From NCBI GenBank assembly GCA_938002605.1, contig CALLAF010000004.1:186001-250000 (forward strand): a stretch of DNA of 64,000 bases, read 5' to 3'. The notes below the pieces were generated by a model. That model ran no database searches, was not told the DNA's origin, and saw nothing but the letters and a program-made list of their open reading frames with translations. This document shows, piece by piece, positions 38,818-46,534 of the stretch. Position numbers and translations under genes: made by a program. The DNA is from an uncultured Paracoccaceae bacterium (GTDB taxonomy: Bacteria; Pseudomonadota; Alphaproteobacteria; Rhodobacterales; Rhodobacteraceae). Every line of letters begins with the position of its first letter. Position 1 is the first letter of the stretch.

Positions 38818-39175
38818 CGATTTCAAAAGATTTATTTCTATCCATGGACTCCTACAATAGGGGTACAACGCGGATATTGAGATCAGTGCAGCCGAATACC
38901 AAAAGTAGCAAAATCTCAACTTCTATGCCATTGCCTACGACTACAACGGCGAAACCATCATTTCATGCCGCGGCACGGATAATCCTGGAATCTTGAATAT
39001 TGGCACTAGCGATTTGTGGACGGGGTGGCTTTTTGGCACCGGTGTTACTGCAGATACCCAGCTTGAGCTTGCCCGCGACGTCTATGAAGACAGTGACTGG
39101 GGGTGTGGTACAGTCAATGGATTTCTGGCCCGTGTTGCGCGGTCAAACCACATTTTCGGGCTTGGATCGCCTTAA
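38814..39175 (+). pseudogene. Decayed lipase-like alpha/beta-hydrolase gene
   Basis: The frame from the GTG at 38814 gives TISKDLFLSMDSYNRG, then the sequence continues one base out of frame from 38861 as GYNADIEISAAEYQK, meets an in-frame TAG at 38906, and continues as QNLNFYAIAYDYNGETIIS, RGTDNPGI and DLWTGWLFGTGVT before leaving homology. This pattern is typical of the N-terminal portion of class-3-lipase-like secreted or Tle-type hydrolases. The nucleophile block GHSLGG is absent, as is the catalytic C-terminus. So at least one 1-base deletion, one nonsense mutation and a C-terminal truncation are present. Confidence 0.7.
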
Positions 39176-39488
39176 CCCCAACACGCCAGAACCAATTAAT
39201 TATTTAACGTACAAAACTCTTCAGCAGGAGCGAATGACCGCTTCGGAAAACAACAACTTACTTTCAGTAGTACATTCGATACAATTTTCGCCCCAGCAAT
39301 CTTTAATTTCAAACCGATCCGCCAAAATGCCCGACGCTTTGCCGACGCAAGTCCGACGTTTCGCCGACCATGCATTTCCCAATAAAATAACACGTTAACC
39401 CACGATCCGGTCGGGTGCGTGAAAACCACCGTACGGTGGGGCCAAGCACCGCATGGACAATCCCGCATGCGCGGTCATATTACGCCCT
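39176..39488. other. About 310 bases without a gene
   Basis: Between the lipase remnant and the UbiH-type gene. Open frames on both strands overlap each other and have no ribosome binding site or recognisable product. The last part provides the upstream region of the hydroxylase gene. I see no clear hairpin or repeat. Confidence 0.45.
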
Positions 39489-40700
39489 ATGGATACGGAT
39501 ATTATCATTGTGGGTGGCGGGCTGAATGGGCCTGCTTTGGCACTGGCTGCTGCACAGGCGGGCTTTGTGGTCACGATCATCGACAGCTTGCCAATTGATC
39601 AACGCAAGCAGCCTGATTTTGACGGGCGCAGCTATGCACTGGCCCTGTCATCACAACGCCTGTTGCAAGGCATTGGCGTCTGGGGTGCGGTCGCGGACCA
39701 TGCCCAGCCCATGCTGGAAATCAAGGTCACAGATGGGGTCGCCGGCAAGGGTGCGAGCCCATGGATGCTGCACTTTGACCATGCCGAAATCGAAGAAGGC
39801 CCGATGGGCTTTATGGTCGAAGACCGCCATCTGCGCCGCGCATTTCTAGATGCGATGGCGGCAAACCCCTTGATCACGCAATTATCCGAAGAAACGGTGG
39901 TTTCTCAGGATACTACCTCCTCTACGGCCCAAGTCACATTGGCCTCAGGCAAGACCGTCACCGGGTCCGTTCTGATCGGATCAGACGGCCGCAGCAGCGG
40001 CACAGCGGAACGCGCCGGGATCAAACGCACCGGTTGGGGCTACGGCCAGACCGCCTTGGTTTGCGCGGTCGCCCATGAAAAACCGCATGGCGGCATCGCG
40101 CATCAGTTCTTTATGCCTGCCGGACCGCTTGCGATTTTGCCGCTGACACAAAACCGCAGTTCTATCGTTTGGAGCGAAACCGACGCGCGCGCCGCAGAAC
40201 TGGCCGCGATGAATAGCGCCGATTTCTTAGACGCGTTGCGTCCGGCGTTTGGCAGTTTTCTGGGGCAAATCAGCCTCACCGGCGCGCGGTTCAATTATCC
40301 GTTGGGCCTCACGCTCGCCAATAGCTTTATCGGTGACCGCATGGCCCTGATCGGGGATGCGGCCCATGGAATGCACCCGATTGCAGGCCAAGGGCTGAAC
40401 GCGGGTCTGCGCGATGTGGCGGCACTGGCCGAAGTCATATCAGACGCCCGCGCCCGCGGCGAAGACATCGGCGGACCCCAAGTTTTACAACGCTATCAGC
40501 AATGGCGGCGTTTCGACACAGCGACGCTCGCGCTCGCCACAGACACGTTCAACAGGTTGTTTTCCAACGATAACCCGCTACTGCGTAACCTGCGCGATAT
40601 CGGTATGGGCGTGGTCAACGGAATGCCCGGATTGCGGCGTAGTTTCATCCGCGAAGCCGCGGGGCTATCAGGGGATTTGCCGAAACTGATGCGGGGGTAG
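39489..40700 (+). CDS. UbiH/UbiF/VisC/COQ6-type FAD hydroxylase
   Basis: A 403-residue flavin monooxygenase of the ubiquinone-ring hydroxylase family. The FAD-binding Rossmann motif DIIIVGGGLNGPALALAAAQ is at the very N-terminus, the second FAD motif is GDRMALIGDAAHGMHPIAGQGLN, and RSSGTAERAGIKRT lies near the middle DG-type motif (SDGRSSG). It hydroxylates an aromatic ring of a quinone precursor using NAD(P)H and oxygen; the exact position cannot be told. The start at 39489 places the Rossmann strand right after Met; the frame extends 12 codons up. Confidence 0.86.
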   Translation: MDTDIIIVGGGLNGPALALAAAQAGFVVTIIDSLPIDQRKQPDFDGRSYALALSSQRLLQGIGVWGAVADHAQPMLEIKVTDGVAGKGASPWMLHFDHAEIEEGPMGFMVEDRHLRRAFLDAMAANPLITQLSEETVVSQDTTSSTAQVTLASGKTVTGSVLIGSDGRSSGTAERAGIKRTGWGYGQTALVCAVAHEKPHGGIAHQFFMPAGPLAILPLTQNRSSIVWSETDARAAELAAMNSADFLDALRPAFGSFLGQISLTGARFNYPLGLTLANSFIGDRMALIGDAAHGMHPIAGQGLNAGLRDVAALAEVISDARARGEDIGGPQVLQRYQQWRRFDTATLALATDTFNRLFSNDNPLLRNLRDIGMGVVNGMPGLRRSFIREAAGLSGDLPKLMRG

Positions 40701-40757
40701 ACTGGACCCTCATTTGATTTTAGTCTTGGCACGAAATCGGCTATTGTTAAGGATAAA

Positions 40758-41315
40758 ATGGCCCCAGCTGATAGCGCATACATTTTCGATGTTCGCCAAT
40801 CCGTACACCTCCGGCTAATCATTCGAGTTGCAGTGTTGATAGGTATTGGATCTACGACAATTTACTATGGAACCGGATTGATCCCAACAAATTTAGGGCG
40901 GCCCATGTCAATTGGCGACACCAGCGATCTCAATTTCTGGAGCATCATCGGCGTTTTGCTTATCGGGATCGGCATATTCAACATTGCGGCTGCGGTTACG
41001 TTTTTATTCCGGTCAAGACACGCGGCGGGCCACTGGCACTTTCGGTTAACTGCGGATGATCTTTTGTGGCAAATTCCGCGCCATGGCCACGGAGAGGAAA
41101 CCGGATTTCAGACTAAATTATCCGATATAAAACAGCTCGAATTCCGCACCCTAAGGCGCGACGAAAGCGTCGATAAGCGTAGCTACTGGGTCCATTTCAA
41201 AGATGGTACGCCGTCGATTGAGCTCAAATCATATTCAGGGGTCAGCCTCAGCTGGATGATTGAGAAAATTGCCGCTGCTGGAGTAGCCAAGATTGAAACA
41301 CAGGGCGAATACTAA
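40758..41315 (+). CDS. Hypothetical two-helix membrane protein
   Basis: A 185-residue protein with two membrane helices (about residues 20-41 and 61-85: LIIRVAVLIGIGSTTIYYG and FWSIIGVLLIGIGIFNIAAA) and a soluble C-terminal domain of about 95 residues with HWHFRLTADDLLWQIPRH. This resembles a PH-like/DUF-type cytoplasmic domain, but I do not recognise it. AAGGA precedes the ATG. It ends one base before the convergent Trm112-like gene. Confidence 0.65.
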   Translation: MAPADSAYIFDVRQSVHLRLIIRVAVLIGIGSTTIYYGTGLIPTNLGRPMSIGDTSDLNFWSIIGVLLIGIGIFNIAAAVTFLFRSRHAAGHWHFRLTADDLLWQIPRHGHGEETGFQTKLSDIKQLEFRTLRRDESVDKRSYWVHFKDGTPSIELKSYSGVSLSWMIEKIAAAGVAKIETQGEY

Positions 41316-41495
41316 TCAATCTAGCTTGCGCGCTTCATCGACCAGCATCACCGGGATACCGTTGCGGATGGGAAAGGCAAGATGGGCGTTTTTTGATACC
41401 AGTTCTTGCTTTTCCGCGTCAAATTCCAGCGTAGATTGGGTCACCGGGCAGACCAAAGCTTCAAGCATTTTAGGGTCAAATTCTGTTTCGTTCAT
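41316..41495 (-). CDS. Trm112-like family protein, 59 residues
   Basis: A protein too short for most ORF callers. It reads [20 protein letters not shown], then [20 protein letters not shown] and [17 protein letters not shown]. The LVCPVT and [11 protein letters not shown] segments are diagnostic of the bacterial Trm112/YcaR family. Only one cysteine (Cys15) is present, so it does not carry the four-cysteine zinc site of eukaryotic Trm112. Its ATG overlaps the LON-domain gene stop (ATGA, 41492-41495), so it is translationally coupled. Function in bacteria is unsettled. Confidence 0.85.
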   Translation of the reverse strand: MNETEFDPKMLEALVCPVTQSTLEFDAEKQELVSKNAHLAFPIRNGIPVMLVDEARKLD

Positions 41496-42133
41496 TGTAA
41501 AATCTCATCGGCTGATCCACCACGCAAGGCGAATTGGATTAAGGTTGTCAGTGTCTCGCGGCGAGTGGGCAGCGATGATGCTTCAAGCAGGGCCTGCTTA
41601 TCTTCGGGTGCGAACGGGCAAAGCATCGCGAGCGAATTGATGAGCAATTCATCATCGGCCTCGCCCAGACTGTCCCAATCGGTTGAAAGCCCTTTGTCTT
41701 CAAAAAAGCGACCAAGCATTTTCAGGAACGGTGCACGGTCAAAATCAGGGTCTTTTTCGACAGTACCAAGATCGCGTTCGAACCCGCCCCAATTCACGTT
41801 GCAACGCCGGTAAGGTGTAAACCCCTCAACCTCTTGCGTGATCCGAAACCGCGACACGCCGGTGAGCGTGATCATATAGCGCCCGTCGTCGGTTTCCGTG
41901 AACGTCGTGATCCGACCCGCACAGCCAATCGCGTGTAGCCGGCTGCTATCGTCCGGGCGCGCGTAGGGTTGCACCATGCCAATCAACCGATGCTGCGTCT
42001 TAAGCACATCATCCAGCATCGCCAGATAGCGCGGCTCAAACAGCTGCAACGGCAAGCGCGCGCGCGGTAAAAGCAGCGCCCCCGGTAGCGGGAACACTGG
42101 TACGATATCTGGCAGGTCAGCGATCGGTATCAT
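41492..42133 (-). CDS. LON peptidase substrate-binding domain protein
   Basis: A 213-residue protein consisting only of the LON N-terminal substrate-binding domain; there is no AAA+ or protease domain. The opening [21 protein letters not shown] and [14 protein letters not shown] are the family's strongest blocks. Function is unknown; such stand-alone LON domains sit beside thioredoxin/CnoX and Trm112 genes in many Alphaproteobacteria, and the gene here is exactly in that arrangement. It lies 27 bases downstream of the CnoX-like gene. Confidence 0.88.
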   Translation of the reverse strand: MIPIADLPDIVPVFPLPGALLLPRARLPLQLFEPRYLAMLDDVLKTQHRLIGMVQPYARPDDSSRLHAIGCAGRITTFTETDDGRYMITLTGVSRFRITQEVEGFTPYRRCNVNWGGFERDLGTVEKDPDFDRAPFLKMLGRFFEDKGLSTDWDSLGEADDELLINSLAMLCPFAPEDKQALLEASSLPTRRETLTTLIQFALRGGSADEILQ

Positions 42134-42160
42134 GTCAGATAGCCTAGGCCGATCCGACGC

Positions 42161-43072
42161 CTATGCAAATATCAATGATGATAATTTGCGCCGCCCGTTT
42201 AGGACAATTGGATCTTTTGCGTCACGCGCATCAAAAATTGTGAACAATTGCGCCTTGGCCGCGCCGTCATTCCATTCGCGATCCCGGCGGAACAATTCCA
42301 ATAACTGGTCAATTGCCGCTTCGACCTCGCCATTGGCATGTAGTGCGATCGCCAAATCAAGCCGCGCCTGATGATTGTCCGGATCTGTTTCAATTGCGGC
42401 CTGCAATTCGGAAACTGGCCCCGCATTTGCGGCCTCGCGCGCAAGTGTGATTTGCGCGTGTACCGCTTCGAGCAGTGGATCTGTTGAAATCTCGGCGGGG
42501 GCGCCGTTCAAAATAGCCTCAGCCTGATCGATATCGTCCAGCGCAAGATAAGCCCGCACAAGCCCTGCATAGGCGGGCGCGCTATTGGGTTCTTCTTGCA
42601 GGATCGCAGCGAAAGTTTCAGCCGCATCCGCGACTACACCTTCATCGAGCATCTGCTCTGCGGCTTCAATCGCGGCTGACAGCCCTTCGGCTTCTGGGTC
42701 GCCTGCAAGTGCTGCTATTTTTTCGACAAATGCGTCGATCTCAGAGGGCGGCAATGCGCCTTGGAAGCCGTCAACGGGGCGCCCTTGAAAGAAAGCATAA
42801 ACTGTCGGGATCGATTGCACCTGCAATTGCCCGGCATAGGCTTGGTTCGCGTCAACGTCGATTTTGACCAGTTTGACCCGGCCACCGGCTTTGTTCACTG
42901 CGGCTTCAATCGCGGGGCCCAGCGTTTTACAAGGGCCGCACCAAGGTGCCCAGAAATCCACGATCACGGGAACGGTTTGTGAGGCTTCGATAACATCGGC
43001 CGCAAATGACGCGTCAGTTGCGTCTCTGATCAGATCAGCAGGGGGTTGTGGTGTCGCATCCAATTCCAGCAT
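42161..43072 (-). CDS. Thioredoxin-TPR protein, CnoX/YbbN-like
   Basis: A 303-residue cytoplasmic protein with an N-terminal thioredoxin domain (WAPWCGPCKTLGP, active-site Cys45 and Cys48) and C-terminal TPR-like repeats (NSAPAYAGLVRAYLALDDIDQA and others). In E. coli CnoX/YbbN protects and hands oxidised substrates to GroEL/ES and DnaK; unlike E. coli YbbN this one keeps both active-site cysteines. It heads the CnoX-LON-Trm112 string, the three genes being close and coupled. Confidence 0.88.
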   Translation of the reverse strand: MLELDATPQPPADLIRDATDASFAADVIEASQTVPVIVDFWAPWCGPCKTLGPAIEAAVNKAGGRVKLVKIDVDANQAYAGQLQVQSIPTVYAFFQGRPVDGFQGALPPSEIDAFVEKIAALAGDPEAEGLSAAIEAAEQMLDEGVVADAAETFAAILQEEPNSAPAYAGLVRAYLALDDIDQAEAILNGAPAEISTDPLLEAVHAQITLAREAANAGPVSELQAAIETDPDNHQARLDLAIALHANGEVEAAIDQLLELFRRDREWNDGAAKAQLFTIFDARDAKDPIVLNGRRKLSSLIFA

Positions 43073-43178
43073 GGTCCGTCTCCTTATTCAAATTCCATGC
43101 ATATATGTGCGTTCTGGCGCGCTAGGCCAAGAGGGAATGACACTTTACCGCGCCACGTTGCCCACTTAGCTTGCGGCT

Positions 43179-43670
43179 ATGGCGAAAACAATGATCACTT
43201 GCGCGGATGGGAACCCAAAGAAACCACAGCTTGCTGCGATAGCGGTGGTTTTGCGCGGCGATCAAGTATTGCTGGCCAAGCGCAAGAACGCGCCGGATGC
43301 CGGGTTGTGGGGGTTTCCGGGTGGGCATGTTGATTTCGGTGAAACGGCATTGGATGCGGCCGCGCGTGAATTGCTTGAGGAAACCGGCGTTGTGGCGACC
43401 CCTGACCGCTATCTGACGAACCTAGATATTATCGTGCGCGACAATGTTGGGATAATCACCCATCATTTTTTACTAGCTTCGGTCCTATGTCACTACGTAT
43501 CGGGCACCCCATCCGCATCGGACGATGTCAGTGACGCGCGTTGGTTTGACGTCGAAACCATCGCATCCTTAGAAACAAGCGCCGACGTGGCGCAAATCAT
43601 TGCGCAGGCACAGGCCATCTATTCAGGGTCTGGGATCGGTTCGACGACACCCACAATCGGCCCCAGTTGA
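43179..43670 (+). CDS. NUDIX hydrolase
   Basis: A 163-residue pyrophosphohydrolase. The Nudix box is complete: GHVDFGETALDAAARELLEETGV at about residues 49-71, with Gly49, Glu55, Arg63, Glu64, Glu67 and Glu68. Substrates of family members include ADP-ribose, dinucleotides and oxidised nucleotides; the substrate here is unknown. Its 3' end overlaps the convergent phosphodiester glycosidase gene by 52 bases, an unusually long antisense overlap. Confidence 0.85.
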   Translation: MAKTMITCADGNPKKPQLAAIAVVLRGDQVLLAKRKNAPDAGLWGFPGGHVDFGETALDAAARELLEETGVVATPDRYLTNLDIIVRDNVGIITHHFLLASVLCHYVSGTPSASDDVSDARWFDVETIASLETSADVAQIIAQAQAIYSGSGIGSTTPTIGPS

Positions 43671-44353
43671 AACCCAAAGTCAGAGCGCCGCAGATCTGGC
43701 GCATAGAGACGTGACACCTTACCGTCGAAATACAATGCATCCGGGGTTTGCAAAAAATCGCGGAAAAAGCTGCCAAATTCGTGAAATGTGACAGCATTTT
43801 TTGAAATCGCAAATATTGCACGCGCGCCATCCGCAGTGGTTCCTACCCCGTTCCGGACATAACGCGATGTGCTGTCGATCAAGAACCGCGGGTGTAGCGC
43901 CCCCGCAATCACCAGCATTGGGCCTGATTGCGTGGCATCGCGACAGGTGGGCGCGTTTTCTATAAAGTCCAAGGTCTCGTAGACTTGGGCGGATCCATCG
44001 TTGACACAAAACACACCATTGGGCAGCAGTCCAAAATTGCCGGGCCCCGCATTTGGCACGATACGCATCTCTTCAACACCGTTTTCGACATAATGCCCAA
44101 CTGGTGCACGGTCGTCATGGTACATCCCAGCGTTCATAGCAAAGACAAGGATTTCGTCTGGAATGGAATTATCCACGGCCGAGAACCCGCCCAGAATTTC
44201 GCCCGCATCGTCGCGCAAAAACAGGCGTAGGTCTTCTTTGACAACATCGACTTCGCAAGTCGTGTAGCTGTTTCCTTTATAATCCACATCCGCGCAGGTG
44301 ACCGCCACCGCAGGGGACGCCAACCAGACCAAGGCAAATGCGGCCACGCGCAT
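43619..44353 (-). CDS. Secreted phosphodiester glycosidase (NAGPA-like)
   Basis: A 244-residue protein with a signal peptide (RVAAFALVWLASPAVA) and the NAGPA/exopolysaccharide phosphodiesterase fold. Characteristic are FAMNAGMYHDDRAPVG, NFGLLPNGVFCV, QSGPMLVIAG and RNGVGTTADGARAIFAIS. Members remove glycosyl phosphodiester groups from exopolysaccharides, teichoic acids or glycoproteins; the substrate is unknown. Its start overlaps the rbfA stop (TAATG at 44351-44355), so it follows rbfA in the same transcript. Confidence 0.82.
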   Translation of the reverse strand: MRVAAFALVWLASPAVAVTCADVDYKGNSYTTCEVDVVKEDLRLFLRDDAGEILGGFSAVDNSIPDEILVFAMNAGMYHDDRAPVGHYVENGVEEMRIVPNAGPGNFGLLPNGVFCVNDGSAQVYETLDFIENAPTCRDATQSGPMLVIAGALHPRFLIDSTSRYVRNGVGTTADGARAIFAISKNAVTFHEFGSFFRDFLQTPDALYFDGKVSRLYAPDLRRSDFGFQLGPIVGVVEPIPDPE

Positions 44354-44748
44354 TAGTCGTCGATGTCCTGACGCACATGATCTTCGGCCAAAAGTGCGCG
44401 TGTCGCGTCCATTTGATCAAAGGTGCCGTCGATCTCGAACCGCAGTTCAGGTGCGAATTTCATCGTGCCGCCTTTGACTACCAGATGGCGAATTTCATAG
44501 CGGTTGCGCCGCATCGCGGCCAAAGCCTCTTCTTTGCCGTCACCCCCCAGCGGCAGAATAAATGCCGTTGCAATGCTAAGATCAGGGGTCATCCGCACCT
44601 CGCCCACGGTAATGGACATGCGGTTCAATTCAGGGTCATGCACGTCACCGCGTTGCAGGACCTCTGACAGGATTCGGCGAAACTGTTCGCCCACGCGCAA
44701 CATACGTTGTGTGGGTGCCTTGCCGTCGCGATTTGATTTCTTAGCCAT
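44353..44748 (-). CDS. rbfA: Ribosome-binding factor A
   Basis: Helps maturation of the 30S subunit by binding helix 1 of 16S rRNA. The 131-residue KH-fold protein carries RMLRVGEQFRRILSEVLQRG and VRMTPDLSIATAFILPLG. ATG 44748 is used, with a weak GTGGGG upstream; an ATG three codons further up (44757) is possible. It is divergent from dapB and coupled to the phosphodiester glycosidase downstream. Confidence 0.93.
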   Translation of the reverse strand: MAKKSNRDGKAPTQRMLRVGEQFRRILSEVLQRGDVHDPELNRMSITVGEVRMTPDLSIATAFILPLGGDGKEEALAAMRRNRYEIRHLVVKGGTMKFAPELRFEIDGTFDQMDATRALLAEDHVRQDIDD

Positions 44749-44845
44749 GCCCCACATTTAGGCCTGTTCTGCGCCAATGCCAAGCAAGGCTTTGCACAGA
44801 CGGCGATCCCCAGCTAAGAGAGGGGTAACCGCGAAGGAAAAGACC

Positions 44846-45655
44846 ATGACACAAACACCAGGCATCGTCATCACCGGCGGATCAGGCGCAATGGGCCAGA
44901 TGTTGATCAAAACCGTGCTGGAATCGGACAAATGCCATCTGGCAGGTGTCGTGGATCGTGCAGGCCACGATTGGATTGGCCGCGATATCGGTGCCGCGAT
45001 GGGCGGTGCTGATATTGGGGTGATCGTCACGGATGACGCCGAAGCAGCGTTTTCCGACGCGCAAGCGGTCATCGATTTTTCTGCCCCTGCGGCAAGCGTC
45101 GCGTTTTCTAAGTTCGCGGCCAAAGCTGGCGTCGTGCATGTGATTGGAACAACCGGATTGGCGGACGAAGACATCGTTGCGATCAATGCATCCGCACAAG
45201 ACACCGTCATTGTGCGCGCCGGGAATATGTCGTTAGGTGTGAACCTTTTGGTGAAATTAACCCAAAAAGTCGCTGCGGCTCTGGATGAAGATTTCGACAT
45301 TGAGATCATCGAAGCCCACCATCACCGCAAAGTTGATGCACCTTCAGGCACGGCATTGATGCTGGGCGAAGCTGCCGCCGAAGGGCGCGGCGTGGACTTA
45401 AACGATGTGCGCGACAGCGGGCGTGATGGGATCACAGGTGCGCGCAAACGTGGCGACATCGGGTTTAGCGCGATCAGGGGCGGCGATATTGTAGGCGAAC
45501 ACGATGTGATGTTTGCAGCCCCCGGTGAACGGATCGTGCTGCGCCACCTCGCAACCGACCGGGCGATATTCGCACGCGGCGCGCTGAAGGCCGCGCTTTG
45601 GGGGCAAGGCAAAGCACCCGGCGCCTATGACATGATGGATGTCTTGGGGCTGTAG
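44846..45655 (+). CDS. dapB: 4-hydroxy-tetrahydrodipicolinate reductase
   Basis: Reduces 4-hydroxy-tetrahydrodipicolinate with NAD(P)H in lysine and diaminopimelate synthesis. The 269-residue length is standard. The coenzyme motif [15 protein letters not shown] is at the start, the catalytic block [16 protein letters not shown] in the middle. The start at 44846 has GAAGGA eight bases upstream; the open frame extends up to 44777. With the DapC-like gene at 32189 this is the second lysine-pathway gene of the window. Confidence 0.95.
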   Translation: MTQTPGIVITGGSGAMGQMLIKTVLESDKCHLAGVVDRAGHDWIGRDIGAAMGGADIGVIVTDDAEAAFSDAQAVIDFSAPAASVAFSKFAAKAGVVHVIGTTGLADEDIVAINASAQDTVIVRAGNMSLGVNLLVKLTQKVAAALDEDFDIEIIEAHHHRKVDAPSGTALMLGEAAAEGRGVDLNDVRDSGRDGITGARKRGDIGFSAIRGGDIVGEHDVMFAAPGERIVLRHLATDRAIFARGALKAALWGQGKAPGAYDMMDVLGL

Positions 45656-45810
45656 TGCAGGGTCAATCAAATGATCCAGTAGCGTAGAAACCTTAAGCAA
45701 GAACTTACACTCGTCATCCGTCAATCCCCGGATTACGTACGATTCTGTATTCAAAAGCAAGCAGCCCAAGGATCGCTTTGGGATGGACAAAAATGTATTA
45801 CTTATAGAAA

Positions 45811-46314
45811 TCAAGTGTCGCGATCGCGCTCGGCGATCCAGAGCAAGAATGCAGTGTCTGCCCCACCAATCTCGATTACCCGTTTGTCATGCATCAAAAC
45901 GCCTAGACCATGCTCTTCGTCCCAACTGCATGAGAATTGATATCCCACGTAAGGAACTCCATCTTTCGAAATCTGGTGAATGTTGATTTCTTCGAGCGCG
46001 ATAACCTTCGCGAGACCATCTTCCGAAGTAATCGTGGGTAAGCTTTCCTCGTTCTCTTTGATATCATAGTCTTCGAAGAACTGACGCCGAAGGGCAGGAT
46101 AGGCATCGAGCACTGCGGTCAGAAGGGGTTGCTTTTGCCCTTCATGGTTGCCTTCAAGCCAAGTTGCGAGAGCAACTTCGTCTGCATCCATTGGCGATTC
46201 ATCTCTACCCTCTGGTGCAAATCTCAGCTTGATCGAGTCGCCTTGGCTGAAGTCTGACCATGCGAAAAACTGGACACCCGCTTGCCACCAAAACTCGTTG
46301 AATGTGAATTCCAT
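45811..46314 (-). CDS. DUF6985-like orphan protein
   Basis: A 167-residue soluble acidic protein of unknown role. The start at ATG 46314 is chosen because MEFTFNEFWWQAGVQFF is the probable N-terminus; the frame extends 25 codons further without a ribosome binding site. The C-terminal block YVGYQFSCSWDEEHGLGVLM and HDKRVIEIGGADTAFLLW is reminiscent of the DUF6985/immunity-like families found near polymorphic toxins, but no toxin gene lies beside it. I am unsure of the family. Confidence 0.5.
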   Translation of the reverse strand: MEFTFNEFWWQAGVQFFAWSDFSQGDSIKLRFAPEGRDESPMDADEVALATWLEGNHEGQKQPLLTAVLDAYPALRRQFFEDYDIKENEESLPTITSEDGLAKVIALEEINIHQISKDGVPYVGYQFSCSWDEEHGLGVLMHDKRVIEIGGADTAFLLWIAERDRDT

Positions 46315-46534
46315 ATTGCGCACACTGATACACACGGTTTGGCTATGCAAGTATCTGGAAGCAGACATTTGCGCAACTCGCAGCACCACGCACTATGGGC
46401 TCTTTTCAGACTTTCACTACATTCTTCATGAAGGTCAGGTGTTGTTGAAAGGGTCAGCTCGCGGGACGGCGATGATATGATCATTTTACAAAGTTATTCT
46501 ACGCCAGCAAGCGTTAGGGCAACGATGTTTGCCC

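Noticed and set aside
39000-39398. 132-residue plus-strand open frame over the lipase remnant and beyond
   Set aside because: Its first part is the out-of-frame shadow of the lipase-like sequence and the rest has no match or signal.
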